Shown: piece after piece, positions 51,986 to 59,825 of the stretch | How the letters are laid out: each line of letters starts with the position of its first letter | Position numbering within the stretch: position 1 is the stretch's first letter | Origin: UBA5429 sp942493315 | Lineage (GTDB): Bacteria > Bacteroidota > Bacteroidia > Bacteroidales > WCHB1-69 | Assembly: GCA_942493315.1 (NCBI GenBank) | Contig: OW818690.1 | Location: 3,348,001 to 3,412,000, forward strand | Reading direction: 5' to 3' | DNA: 64,000 nt | The notes under the pieces: generated by a model | Told to the model about the DNA's origin: nothing | The model's input: the letters and a program-made list of their open reading frames with translations, nothing else | Databases searched by the model: none | Program-made: the position numbers and the translations under genes

Positions 51986-52483
51986 TTAATTCAAAGATAT
52001 TTTTCCATTTGTAATAGTAAAACTATACAATACAGAGGTATCAACATTTCTATTATTAATTTTTCCGGCAGTCCACTTTTTTAATTCTGCAAATACAGCT
52101 ACAATTTGATTATCCAATTCAGCACTTTTTGTCTTATTATCAATCTCACATCTAACAAGTTCTCCTTTGCAATTGATGATTAAATTAACCATTCCCTTAA
52201 CCTCATAATTTGGGTTATCGTTAAGAAAACTCACTTTCGCATTTAATTCCTTTTCAATTTGTTCATCAGTTTTAGGTGCTATTGCTTTAACTTGTCCATT
52301 TCCAGGAAAAGGTAAAATAACAACTACATAGTCATTATCACAAACACCTTCAATAGGTTCTTTCACTTCCATAATAGCTACCATATTACTCACAGAACTA
52401 TTTTTGGGTGTGGCACAAGAGCTTATCATACCTACGATTAATAATCCTAGAAAAAATTTAATTTTTTTGTTGTTTTTCATCAT
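51986..52483 (-). CDS. Lipoprotein with TonB-C-like domain
   Basis: 165 residues. The start MMKNNKKIKFFLGLLIVGMI leads to the lipobox ISSCATP. The C-terminal half (about 90-165, EVKGMVNLIINCKGELVRCEIDN, ending VDTSVLYSFTITNGKISLN) resembles the energy-transducer TonB C-terminal/TonB2 fold: a strand, GELV turn, helix, then KKWTAGKINN, where classical proteins read W.PA...G.PV. It is a lone domain with no Ton motor part, so it may be a signalling or decoy protein. It lies in the cassette-like array, adjacent to a palindrome at its 3' side. Confidence 0.6.
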   Translation of the reverse strand: MMKNNKKIKFFLGLLIVGMISSCATPKNSSVSNMVAIMEVKEPIEGVCDNDYVVVILPFPGNGQVKAIAPKTDEQIEKELNAKVSFLNDNPNYEVKGMVNLIINCKGELVRCEIDNKTKSAELDNQIVAVFAELKKWTAGKINNRNVDTSVLYSFTITNGKISLN

Positions 52484-52576
52484 TGTTTATGTTTTAATTA
52501 TTAAAAAAGTTTAAACTATTTTTATGTCAAAAAGGTATGCTTTTCTTGTTAGAATTTAGTAACAATTATCCTTCTT

Positions 52577-52975
52577 TTACTTATCTTCAATATAATCTAT
52601 TTTTATTCGAGTTTCTCGGTTAATCGAAATTTTTAATGTAAAATTTCCTTTTAATATTTTCTTATCGCCTATATGATCAAAGGATGTTGCTACTATTTTT
52701 GTTGCAAATCCTTTCCAAAAGAAAAATTTTTTTTTGGTAAAAGTGATTTCATAAGAATTGTATTCCCAAAACCCATTAATCTCAACTGTTTTGCTATATG
52801 ACTTTGGTTTTATATTTTTTAATTCAGTCTTTACACCTTCAAAAGTAAAGATATAACTGTCGATTGTGTAATAACTATTATTATATACTCTGAGTTTAAC
52901 TCCAGAATTATCTGTTTGTCCATTTATAGGATTCAAAATTATCAGAAAGAAAATTGCTAACAATAATTTATTCAT
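52577..52975 (-). CDS. Small exported protein of unknown function
   Basis: 132 residues, signal peptide (KLLLAIFFLIILNPINGQ). The rest is a compact strand-rich domain (VKLRVYNNSYYTIDSYIFTFEG, GNFTLKISINRETRIKIDYI) with basic clusters KKKFFFWKG. No family is recognised. It has its own consensus promoter about 150 nt upstream, unlike most of the other array genes, and a palindrome remnant between promoter and start. Confidence 0.5.
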   Translation of the reverse strand: MNKLLLAIFFLIILNPINGQTDNSGVKLRVYNNSYYTIDSYIFTFEGVKTELKNIKPKSYSKTVEINGFWEYNSYEITFTKKKFFFWKGFATKIVATSFDHIGDKKILKGNFTLKISINRETRIKIDYIEDK

Positions 52976-53029
52976 TATGATTGAATTTTGTATACCAACC
53001 TGTTTATTACATTTATTTTTTATCTATTT

Positions 53030-53062
53030 ATAACGACTATATATTAAAACATGCCGGTTAGC
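53030..53062 (-). repeat. Half-copy of the attC-like repeat
   Basis: On the minus strand GCATGTTTTAATATATAG followed by TCGTTATAAA resembles the last 30 nt of the copies near 54.5 and 56.2 kb (CATGTTTTAG...AACGTTAG). It lies 5' of the small exported protein. Confidence 0.35.
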
Positions 53063-53125
53063 GATATGATTTTTAGATGGAGTTAGTCTGTTTTGTTGGG
53101 ATAGTATTAGATCTCATTCAGCGTG

Positions 53126-53154
53126 CAAATATAAACATTTTTTTTAATGTGCAA
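53126..53154 (-). promoter_or_regulatory. Bacteroidota promoter of the small exported protein
   Basis: Minus-strand TTG (53152-53154), 18-bp spacer, TATATTTG (53126-53133). The leader would be about 150 nt and would include the half palindrome. Confidence 0.5.
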
Positions 53155-53160
53155 ATAATA

Positions 53161-53215
53161 AAAAAAGACTACGGACCACAGACTACGGACCACAGACTTT
53201 CAAATCGCTTTATGT
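53161..53215 (+). repeat. GACTACGGACCACA module, first copy
   Basis: Two tandem 14-bp GACTACGGACCACA units followed by GACTTTCAAATCGCT. The same module in the same orientation lies near 57.6 kb, at the other end of the cassette-like array. Confidence 0.55.
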
Positions 53216-53314
53216 TATTACTATTTTTATTACTTCAGAATGAAGCCAAAATTAGTGCTTATATCATCTCAATTCTTACGCATATAACAACCTTAAGCGA
53301 CAGTCACTCTTGCC

Positions 53315-53544
53315 TGATTTAGAGCCCCTCACCCCTAATTTAGAACCGACCATCCTGATTTTAACCCCCTCATGGCTAAATTAGAACCGACCATGGCTGA
53401 TTTAAAACCACTCTTGTCCGATTAAGAACCGCTCATGTCCGATTTAGAAGCAACCATGTCTGATTTAGAGCCGACCGTGGGTGAATTAGATCCACTCTTG
53501 TATGATTTAGAACCGCTCATCACTTTCTGCACCCCACTCACGAC
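53315..53544 (+). repeat. Degenerate 21-bp tandem repeat, eleven units
   Basis: Consensus TGATTTAGAACCGCTCATGTC with substitutions and one 20-bp unit. Because 21 bp is seven codons, one plus-strand frame reads DLEPLMS-type heptads for several units (from about 53428), but stops interrupt it elsewhere. No start or ribosome binding site was seen. The gap of nearly 1 kb between neighbouring genes contains this array, the other repeats listed, and no credible gene. Confidence 0.75.
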
Positions 53545-53644
53545 TTTTAATGGAGTCTATTCAATAAACCGTGTCTAAAAGGAAAAAATTGAATGAAAAA
53601 TGACTATTGAATACCTTCGTCCTTTGTCCTTCGTCCTTTTCATG

Positions 53645-53925
53645 GCGGCGGCGCTTCGATACGAAACCTGATTTGTCTTATTTTTTAAATTTTGTCCGGA
53701 ATGCGGTTTCTACTCAGCGACCTTAGTTCACTTATATATAGGAAAATAAAAGGTCGTTGAGCGGTCACTGAATTTGTCGAAGTATCGAAACGCCGTTGAC
53801 ATGAAGAATGAATAATAATACACGAAACCCAATTCCGGAGGAATTGCAGGTCTATAGCTATGATGAACGGAAGATAAATGGTACGACTCCAGCCGGGGTC
53901 GAATAATCGGACGGGTGGTGTTTCG
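53645..53925. repeat. Hairpin-rich interspersed repeat fragments
   Basis: AATTCCGGAGGAATT (6-bp arms), GACTCCAGCCGGGGTC, and an inverted pair of GATACGAAAC-like and GTATCGAAACG words 120 bp apart. Small hairpins of this shape are scattered in Bacteroidota genomes. No reading frame. Confidence 0.45.
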
Positions 53926-53954
53926 GTTAATTCAGATGAAGTTAGGCACAGTGA

Positions 53955-54506
53955 TTATTCATACCTTTTTATAATTCCAGATAGGTCAATATGATCCATA
54001 TAATCTAGCTTTTCATCTTGATAATAGAATACTATTGCATCAATCCATTCCCCTTTATAGGCTCGTTGTAACAAAGATTCTTTTAAAACAATTGTGGTAA
54101 ACATACCACCTGTCGATCCTTGGAAAAAGTCATACCAGCTTTCATAAGGCTTTAAAGACCCTGGTCCATTAAAATTGGAGCTTTCTTTTAAGTTAATTTT
54201 ACATATTTTACCAATGACTGTGGAATCAATATTTTTTATTTCAAGTTCTAACCCATTAAAGTAATTTATTGATAATGTGTCCATTATAATCCTCAATTTT
54301 GATTCAAGACTTAAAGTACTGTCAATTTCTATATATCTATCAATAACTGGAACTGTTATTCCATAATTTTCGTTTTTGATCTCGACATCTTTACTTATAT
54401 ATATTGGAAATAAAATTTTCGTGGTTGCTCTTTGATCAATATTCTTGCAACTTCCAATAAAGAATAAAGTTAAAAGGATTAAAAACTTTATTAAATTCTT
54501 TTGCAT
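53955..54506 (-). CDS. Lipoprotein of unknown function
   Basis: 183 residues, lipobox FFIGSCKN (Cys20). The mature part is mixed alpha/beta (ILFPIYISKDVEIKNENYGIT, LESKLRIIMDTLSINYFNGLELEIK, GPGSLKPYESWYDFFQGSTGG) and ends HIDLSGIIKRYE. The segment with SWYDFFQGSTGGMFTTIVLKESLLQRAYKGEWIDAIVFYY resembles a GerMN-like sporulation/germination domain in pattern only (conserved FFQGS..G..T...L..SLLQ...). No own promoter is visible; a palindrome with a perfect GTTAGGC box ends 26 nt before the start. Confidence 0.55.
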   Translation of the reverse strand: MQKNLIKFLILLTLFFIGSCKNIDQRATTKILFPIYISKDVEIKNENYGITVPVIDRYIEIDSTLSLESKLRIIMDTLSINYFNGLELEIKNIDSTVIGKICKINLKESSNFNGPGSLKPYESWYDFFQGSTGGMFTTIVLKESLLQRAYKGEWIDAIVFYYQDEKLDYMDHIDLSGIIKRYE

Positions 54507-54531
54507 ATTCTGAGTTGTTTTTTTTCATTAC

Positions 54532-54662
54532 GCCTAACGTTCAACTCTAAAACTTGGTGGGCTTTCGCGTCATTAGCTGGCGAGTGTTGGTTTATTTTTT
54601 CATTTATTTGTTTGTAACGTTAAGAAGGGGAAGTTAGTATTATAGCATTTGAGTATAAGTTA
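54532..54662 (-). repeat. attC-like palindromic repeat (copy 4) with R' box
   Basis: Read on the minus strand, it starts AACTTATACTCAAATGC and ends GAACGTTAGGC. GTTAGGC fits the integron R' consensus GTTRRRY exactly and sits right before the next gene. The middle shares about 60 nt with the copy near 56.3 kb (TTAACGTTACAAACAAATAA, CCAACACTCGCCAGCTAAT, GCGAAAGCCCACCAAGTTTT). Pairing between the two ends is partial. Confidence 0.5.
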
Positions 54663-54683
54663 TTTATTTTTTCAAAAGTCGAT

Positions 54684-55178
54684 TTACTCTTGAAATATTC
54701 CTTTTATTTCTGAAATAATACTAACAGGTCTGTTACCCAAAAATTTTATTTTTTTTGAAATCTCATTTTTGAGTTCAAGATAGTTTTGATGATAAAATTC
54801 AGAAATAATAATCTCCTTTTTATTTTTATTTACTAAATACAAATATTCATATTTAGCAACTCTTGTGTGGTGTGTTGTCGTTGCAAAACCATTAAATTCA
54901 CTAAACATAATTTGACAAGAGTGTCCAAGTCCCATAAAATGTTTTATTGTTATTGAGTTTGAATCAATTTTCACCACAATCGTTTTTTTTCTTAATTCTC
55001 CAAATATCAACCATATCCAAATAAATGAAATTAAAGCAATAAATACAAAAACTGAAATTGGAGGAATTCCATCTGATGAAAAAATGATTTTATATAAAAC
55101 TATACCTAATAATCCTGATATTAATAAAGTTAATATTATCGGAAGAATAATCCACATTCTAAATTTTGAGACTGTCAT
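54684..55178 (-). CDS. Hypothetical two-helix membrane protein with PH-like cytoplasmic domain
   Basis: 164 residues. Helices lie at about 9-30 (IILPIILTLLISGLLGIVLYKI) and about 41-57 (VFVFIALISFIWIWLIFG). The remaining part (TIVVKIDSNSITIKHFMGLGHSC and NGFATTTHHTRVAKYEYLYLVN) is strand-rich and similar in topology to bacterial PH-like domains, followed by a helix. No known family is certain. It lies between two palindromic repeats on the same strand as its neighbours. Confidence 0.5.
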   Translation of the reverse strand: MTVSKFRMWIILPIILTLLISGLLGIVLYKIIFSSDGIPPISVFVFIALISFIWIWLIFGELRKKTIVVKIDSNSITIKHFMGLGHSCQIMFSEFNGFATTTHHTRVAKYEYLYLVNKNKKEIIISEFYHQNYLELKNEISKKIKFLGNRPVSIISEIKGIFQE

Positions 55179-55204
55179 AATAATTTATGTATTATTGGTT
55201 CATT

Positions 55205-55343
55205 AATTGTTGCGAAAGTTTATGGTGAAGACAGTATGAGATTGCGGGCGTTTTCCTGTCAAACTACACATAAGTTGCAGAGGGCTACAACCTTTAAATA
55301 TCCTATTATTCAGGCGATTTTTCATACTGCTTGTTAGCAAAAG
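55205..55343 (-). repeat. Divergent attC-like palindrome (copy 5)
   Basis: On the minus strand, GCTAACAAGCAGTATGAAAA and CTCATACTGTCTTCACC include the inverted pair CAGTATGA/TCATACTG about 90 bp apart. The sequence between genes is unlike copies 4 and 6 except in position and general shape. Confidence 0.35.
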
Positions 55344-56186
55344 TTATTGATTATTACATTCATAAGATGTTCTCATTTTTAATGTAAATTCGTCAAGTTC
55401 AAATTCTACTTCATCAGAAATTCTATTCATAACGTTTGTTCGATTATTAAAATATGTCAAATAGTCTTTTTGATTTGCTTTTCGTGCCACTTTTGACCAA
55501 TTAAGCGCTTCTTTGGCTGCATCACTAAGTTTTTTATTATCAGATGAAACTGAATTTGTAAGAACTTCATCGGCACGACAACAATTTGCGTATATAAATA
55601 AATCAAGGAATGTAATTTTTAAATCAATCATTTGGGTTGAATTAAATCTAGAAATCAGCTTTTCGATATAAAGCTCTGATTGATATCTTGGAAGTATAAA
55701 TTTTAAACCTGTTGCATAATATAAAGTTAAGGAATGTTGAGCAAAATTGGCTTGAAAAGTGGTATCGTCTAAAACATGAAGTGCTGCATCAATGACATTT
55801 GCTCCTTTTATTGACAAATCTAATACCTGATTTAGGTATATTTCAGAAGGCAAATCCCTTAAATCTGTTTTTGTGAGAGCGTCAGCAACCAATTGATAGT
55901 CCTCTTTCGTTTTGCTAATTTCTAGGAGTAGCATTCCGCCATCAAAATAAAAATAGGGATTATTATCATCACGTTTTAATTCAGCTCGTAATTGTTCAAG
56001 GTATTTATCCTTATCATTTGTCACTAATGCAAAGAAACTATCTAGTTTAGGATAAACAGCTTGCTGTTCTTCACTGGTCATTTTATGAGGATAAAAATTA
56101 TAAATTTTAGTCACCTCTTCATGAAAACCCTGTCCATAAATATTTGCAGACAAAAAAATAATTAGAATAAATGTAAAATGTTTCAT
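55344..56186 (-). CDS. Exported alpha-helical protein of unknown function
   Basis: 280 residues with a signal peptide (FILIIFLSANIYGQG). The mature chain is almost all alpha, with helix pairs (KYLEQLRAELKRDDNNPYFYF, EAALHVLDDTTFQANFAQH-like region, ALNWSKVARKANQKDYLTYF) suggestive of HEAT/TPR-like repeats. One CC pair (NCCRADE) is the only cysteine cluster. No family was recognised. It sits between palindromic repeats 5 and 6. Confidence 0.55.
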   Translation of the reverse strand: MKHFTFILIIFLSANIYGQGFHEEVTKIYNFYPHKMTSEEQQAVYPKLDSFFALVTNDKDKYLEQLRAELKRDDNNPYFYFDGGMLLLEISKTKEDYQLVADALTKTDLRDLPSEIYLNQVLDLSIKGANVIDAALHVLDDTTFQANFAQHSLTLYYATGLKFILPRYQSELYIEKLISRFNSTQMIDLKITFLDLFIYANCCRADEVLTNSVSSDNKKLSDAAKEALNWSKVARKANQKDYLTYFNNRTNVMNRISDEVEFELDEFTLKMRTSYECNNQ

Positions 56187-56212
56187 ATATCTTGGTTTTG
56201 TTAAGTTTTTGC

Positions 56213-56340
56213 TAACGTTTGGCGCTAAAACATGGTGGGCTTTCGCATCAATTCGCCAGCGAGTGTTGGTTTTTTTTTCATTTATTTGTTTGTAACGTGG
56301 AGAATGCCCACTTAGTTTTAGCGGTTGTTGCCAAACGTTG
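56213..56340 (-). repeat. attC-like palindromic repeat (copy 6), best preserved
   Basis: Perfect arms AACGTTTGGC (56214-56223) with GCCAAACGTT (56330-56339), GCTAAAAC (56224-56231) with GTTTTAGC (56315-56322), and GTGGGC (56235-56240) with GCCCAC (56306-56311). A 7-nt one-sided bulge and a 3x3 internal loop separate them, and the apical loop is 65 nt. This is the general form of an integron attC hairpin with unpaired bases. On the minus strand the end reads AACGTTAGCA, one base away from GTTRRRY. Confidence 0.55.
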
Positions 56341-56347
56341 TTTTCTT

Positions 56348-57205
56348 TTATGGTTTCTTAATTTGATTTTCCTCCAATTTATTTATAATGTCTTGAACTT
56401 CAAAGTTTAATATTGAAAAAGCAAACCACCTTTTCCCTAAGTCTTTCAATGATGCTCCTAAATGATATATTGTTTTTCTATCAATGATAATAAATCTATC
56501 ATGTGACTTACTAAATTGATTTATCTGAATATCAGGATATTGAGAGCGATATTTTTTTAAATCAAGTTTAGCCTCTTTACTCAAAGTTGAACTATATATG
56601 ACCACTTCCACCCCTTTTTGTTTCTTTCCCAACATAAGAAGCACACTTTCATCAATATAATTGTCAATTATAATTATTGATTCTTGAGCTTTTCTAATTA
56701 AATCTGTTACAAATATATAAGCATCAAACACTTGTCCTTCAAAGAAAATCCCTTCATTTGTCGGTAAATTGGTATGTATTTGAAAGTCAATTTCATCAAT
56801 TTTAGTTTTCAAATAGTTTACATCATTTTCAATTCTTTCAAAACGTTGATTTATTGCGAACCCTTTCAATAAATAATCTTTAAGAACTTTATTTGCCCAA
56901 ATACGGAATTGAATACCTCTTGTTGATTTTACACGATAACCTACAGAAATAATTAAGTCTAAATTATAGTACTCAACTTGATATATTTTCCCATCAGAGG
57001 CAGTTGTCGCAAATTTTGCGACAACTGGAATTTCTTTTAATTCCTCATTCAAAATATTTGCAATATGTTTGCCTATTGTTTTGATATCTCTTTCAAACAA
57101 AGTAGAAATTTGTTGTCGGTTTAGCCAAACAGTCTCGTCTTCAATTTTTACTTCAAGTCTTGTAGTCCCTTCATCAGCTTGATAGATTATGATTTCATCT
57201 TTCAT
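56348..57205 (-). CDS. RhuM-family protein with C-terminal PLD-like segment
   Basis: From MKDEIIIYQADEG the protein has 285 residues; the open frame extends 17 codons upstream. The N-terminal half (about 1-125) is the RhuM domain: VWLNRQQISTLFERDIKTIGKHI, AKFATTASDGKIYQVEYYNLD, LIISVGYRVKSTRGIQFRIWA and VLKDYLLKGFAINQ. The C-terminal part (about 165-275) has ESIIIIDNYIDESVLLML and SKSHDRFIIIDRKTIYHLGASL, a HxK-like catalytic histidine region of phospholipase-D-type fold with only one such motif. RhuM genes are typical of mobile islands; their function is unproven. It is the first gene of the cassette-like series. Confidence 0.82.
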   Translation of the reverse strand: MKDEIIIYQADEGTTRLEVKIEDETVWLNRQQISTLFERDIKTIGKHIANILNEELKEIPVVAKFATTASDGKIYQVEYYNLDLIISVGYRVKSTRGIQFRIWANKVLKDYLLKGFAINQRFERIENDVNYLKTKIDEIDFQIHTNLPTNEGIFFEGQVFDAYIFVTDLIRKAQESIIIIDNYIDESVLLMLGKKQKGVEVVIYSSTLSKEAKLDLKKYRSQYPDIQINQFSKSHDRFIIIDRKTIYHLGASLKDLGKRWFAFSILNFEVQDIINKLEENQIKKP

Positions 57206-57387
57206 GGTGTAGTTTTTTGAGTTAATATAGAATTTATTTTGAATACTTGAATACAAGTCAATTTATAACAATGTTTGGTAACTCATTTATATATTCCCTT
57301 CAAATCCTCAAAAAGTGTATATATCCGTATAATTGGGTACGTATTTTAAACCTTTGGGAAAGTTTAGGGTGTATTTTATTAAGGTTG

Positions 57388-57395
57388 CAAATATA
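57388..57395 (-). promoter_or_regulatory. Bacteroidota -7 box upstream of the RhuM gene
   Basis: TATATTTG on the minus strand about 185 nt before the RhuM start. If active it would be the only promoter leading into the first gene of the series, comparable to a cassette promoter. Confidence 0.35.
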
Positions 57396-57464
57396 AAAAA
57401 AGAATTTCAATATGTAACACTTTTTTTAGATTGATTGGTTCATTAAATTCATATTAAGATTTCA

Positions 57465-57525
57465 CTCCTTCGGAGTGATTCGAGGGGGGGACCTTTCATT
57501 TGCTACCAATATAACACTCCTCTGG
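57465..57525. repeat. Pair of short GGAGTG hairpins
   Basis: CACTCCTTCGGAGTG and ACACTCCTCTGGAGTGT are two hairpins about 35 bp apart, separated by a GGGGGG run and GCTACCAATAT, an interspersed repeat type common in Bacteroidota. Confidence 0.5.
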
Positions 57526-57585
57526 AGTGTGTGGATGTTAGTCCACTCGTTGTATTAATTTAGGATTAATTTCGTTTTAAAATCG

Positions 57586-58080
57586 AAAAAGACTACAGAC
57601 TGCGGACTACAGACTACAGCCTTTCAATTCGCTATATACTAACCAATTAGCCTACTATTCACTATTAACTATTCTCTATTCACTATTAACTATTCACTAT
57701 TCTCTACAAAACCGAAGGTTTTGTTCGCGTTAGGGATTTGGAGGGCGCGAAGCGGTGCGAACCGGAACGAGCGCCGTAATGATTTTTATGTAATGGATTG
57801 AATGATCCTAAGCGAAGTGTAGTGAAGCACGGGAGCGAAGCGGACCCCGGAAAAAGCCCGACGGCGTGGGTGGATTTTGTGGGAAGGGAAGGCCGGAACG
57901 CCCAAATTAATAAGCTAATAAGCTAATGTGATAATAAGCTAATTGGGGGAAAGGGACAAGGGGAAGGGGGAATAAATAAGAAGTAAGAAGTAAAAAGTAA
58001 TAAGTAATAAGTAATAAGTAATAAGTAAAAAACTGAAAACTGATAGCTGAAACCTGATAACCAAAACCCAAAACCCAATA
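57586..58080 (+). repeat. Composite multi-module intergenic repeat, copy B
   Basis: In order: GACTACAGACTGCGG module; CACTATTAACTATT words; a hairpin ACAAAACC-GAA-GGTTTTGT (57706-57724); a GC-rich block with GCGCGAAGCGG, GAGCGAAGCGGACC and GACGGCGTGGGTGG ending GGAACGCCC; TAATAAGCTAATGTGATAA words; GGGGAAAGGGACAAGGGG; AAGTAATAAGT words; CTGAAAACTGATAGCTG; CCAAAACCCAAAACCC. From the hairpin onward the order is that of copy A near 13 kb, in opposite orientation. The open frame of about 60 codons crossing the last part is spurious. No gene is present in the whole gap of about 930 nt. Confidence 0.72.
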
Positions 58081-58134
58081 ACAAAAAAGGACCATCTAAT
58101 GATGATCCCTTTTAAAATTGTAAATCAGGTTATG

Positions 58135-59763
58135 TTAGTACATTCCGGGCATACCACCTGGCATGGCAGGGGCGGCTGGAGTTTCCTCTTTGATTTCAGC
58201 TAAAACACACTCGGTAGTGAGTAACATACCTGCAATTGAAGCGGCATTTTCTAAGGCAATACGAGCTACTTTGGTAGGATCGATAACACCTGCCTGGATC
58301 AAATCTTCGTAAACATCTGTTCTTGCATTGTATCCGATTTTTCCTTTGCCTTCTTTTACTGCGTTTACAACAACAGATCCCTCTTTTCCAGCGTTCGTTA
58401 CAATTTGACGAAGTGGTTCTTCCAACGCTCTACGAACGATCTCAATACCAATCTTTTGATCTTCATTTTCAAAAGAAATGCCATTCAATGATTCAATCGC
58501 AGTAAGATAAGCGACACCACCACCAGGGATGATACCTTCTTCTACAGCAGCGCGGGTTGCATGTAAAGCGTCATCAAAACGGTCTTTCTTCTCTTTCATT
58601 TCCACTTCTGAAGCAGCACCTACGTAAATAACTGCTACACCACCGGCTAATTTAGCTAAACGTTCTTGTAGTTTTTCACGATCGTAGTCAGAAGTTGTTT
58701 TTTCAATTTGAGATTTGATTTGTGCAATACGTCCCTCTAATGCTTCTTTCAAACCTTTACCACTAACGATAGTTGTATTTTCTTTGTCAACCAGGATTTT
58801 CTCAGCATTTCCTAACATTTCCAATTGAGTATCTTCCAATTTGAAACCTTTATCTTCTGAGATCACATAACCGCCGGTTAAGATGGCGATATCTTCCAAC
58901 ATCTCTTTTCTTCTGTCCCCAAATCCGGGAGCTTTTACGGCTACGATTTTTAATCCTGCACGAAGACGGTTTACTACAAGAGTGGCAAGAGCTTCACTTT
59001 CAACATCTTCACAGATGATCAACAATGGGCGACCGGTTTGTACCACTTTTTCTAAGATTGGTAAAAACTCTTTCATGTTGCTGATCTTTTTATCATAGAT
59101 CAAAATGAAAGGATTTTCGTAAACAGATTCCATTTTTTCAGCATCAGTGATGAAGTAAGGAGAGATATACCCTCTGTCGAATTGCATACCTTCCACGATT
59201 TTCACGTTGGTTTCAGTACCTTTTGCTTCTTCGATGGTGATAACGCCCTCTTTTTTCACTTTATCCATTGCTTCAGCGATGATTTTACCCACGCTGCTAT
59301 CGTTATTTGCTGAAATAGTAGCTACTTGTTCAATTTTCTCGTGATCGCTGCCAATGGTTTGAGATTGAGATTTTAAGTTTTTGATCACTTCAGCCACAGC
59401 CAAATCGATACCACGTTTAAGGTCCATTGGATTTGCGCCGGCAGTAACGTTTTTCAAACCGGTATTAAAGATAGACTGAGCCAAAACGGTTGCAGTAGTT
59501 GTACCGTCACCCGCCTGATCATTGGTTTTAGAAGCCACTTCTTTCACCATTTGAGCACCCATATTTTCAATGGCGTCACTTAATTCGATCTCTTTTGCCA
59601 CGGTTACACCATCTTTAGTGATTTGAGGAGCACCGAATTTTTTGTCGATGATCACATTTCTACCTTTTGGTCCTAAGGTAACTTTAACTGCATTTGCTAA
59701 TGCATCAACACCTTTTTTTAAGCCATCGCGAGCTTCCCAGTCATAAACTATGTTCTTTGCCAT
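58135..59763 (-). CDS. groL: Chaperonin GroEL (60 kDa)
   Basis: 542 residues. ATP-binding and catalytic blocks include VTLGPKGRNVIIDKKFGAP, AGDGTTTATVLAQSI and EGIIPGGGVAYLTAIE. The C-terminus ends in the glycine/methionine tail PGGMPGMY, shorter than in E. coli. It forms the 14-mer folding chamber with GroES, encoded immediately upstream. No CIRCE operator or HrcA-type palindrome was noticed in the leader, so heat control is likely of another kind, as in many Bacteroidota. Confidence 0.98.
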   Translation of the reverse strand: MAKNIVYDWEARDGLKKGVDALANAVKVTLGPKGRNVIIDKKFGAPQITKDGVTVAKEIELSDAIENMGAQMVKEVASKTNDQAGDGTTTATVLAQSIFNTGLKNVTAGANPMDLKRGIDLAVAEVIKNLKSQSQTIGSDHEKIEQVATISANNDSSVGKIIAEAMDKVKKEGVITIEEAKGTETNVKIVEGMQFDRGYISPYFITDAEKMESVYENPFILIYDKKISNMKEFLPILEKVVQTGRPLLIICEDVESEALATLVVNRLRAGLKIVAVKAPGFGDRRKEMLEDIAILTGGYVISEDKGFKLEDTQLEMLGNAEKILVDKENTTIVSGKGLKEALEGRIAQIKSQIEKTTSDYDREKLQERLAKLAGGVAVIYVGAASEVEMKEKKDRFDDALHATRAAVEEGIIPGGGVAYLTAIESLNGISFENEDQKIGIEIVRRALEEPLRQIVTNAGKEGSVVVNAVKEGKGKIGYNARTDVYEDLIQAGVIDPTKVARIALENAASIAGMLLTTECVLAEIKEETPAAPAMPGGMPGMY

Positions 59764-59825
59764 AATTGTTATATTTTTTAATGATTAATATTAAAATTGA
59801 AAAGTATCGGTAAAGATACGGATTT

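Noticed and set aside
53315..53544. 21-bp array considered as a CRISPR or as a real gene
   Set aside because: Units are contiguous without unique spacers, and the heptapeptide frame is interrupted by stops and a 20-bp unit, with no start signal.
57208..57256. Upstream ATG extending the RhuM protein by 17 codons
   Set aside because: The extension is asparagine/tyrosine-rich, and the family normally begins close to the DEIIIYQ segment.
57907..58095. Open frame over the AAGTAATAAGT and CCCAAAACCC words
   Set aside because: It encodes only low-complexity YYLLL-type sequence from the repeat and has no promoter or conserved start.
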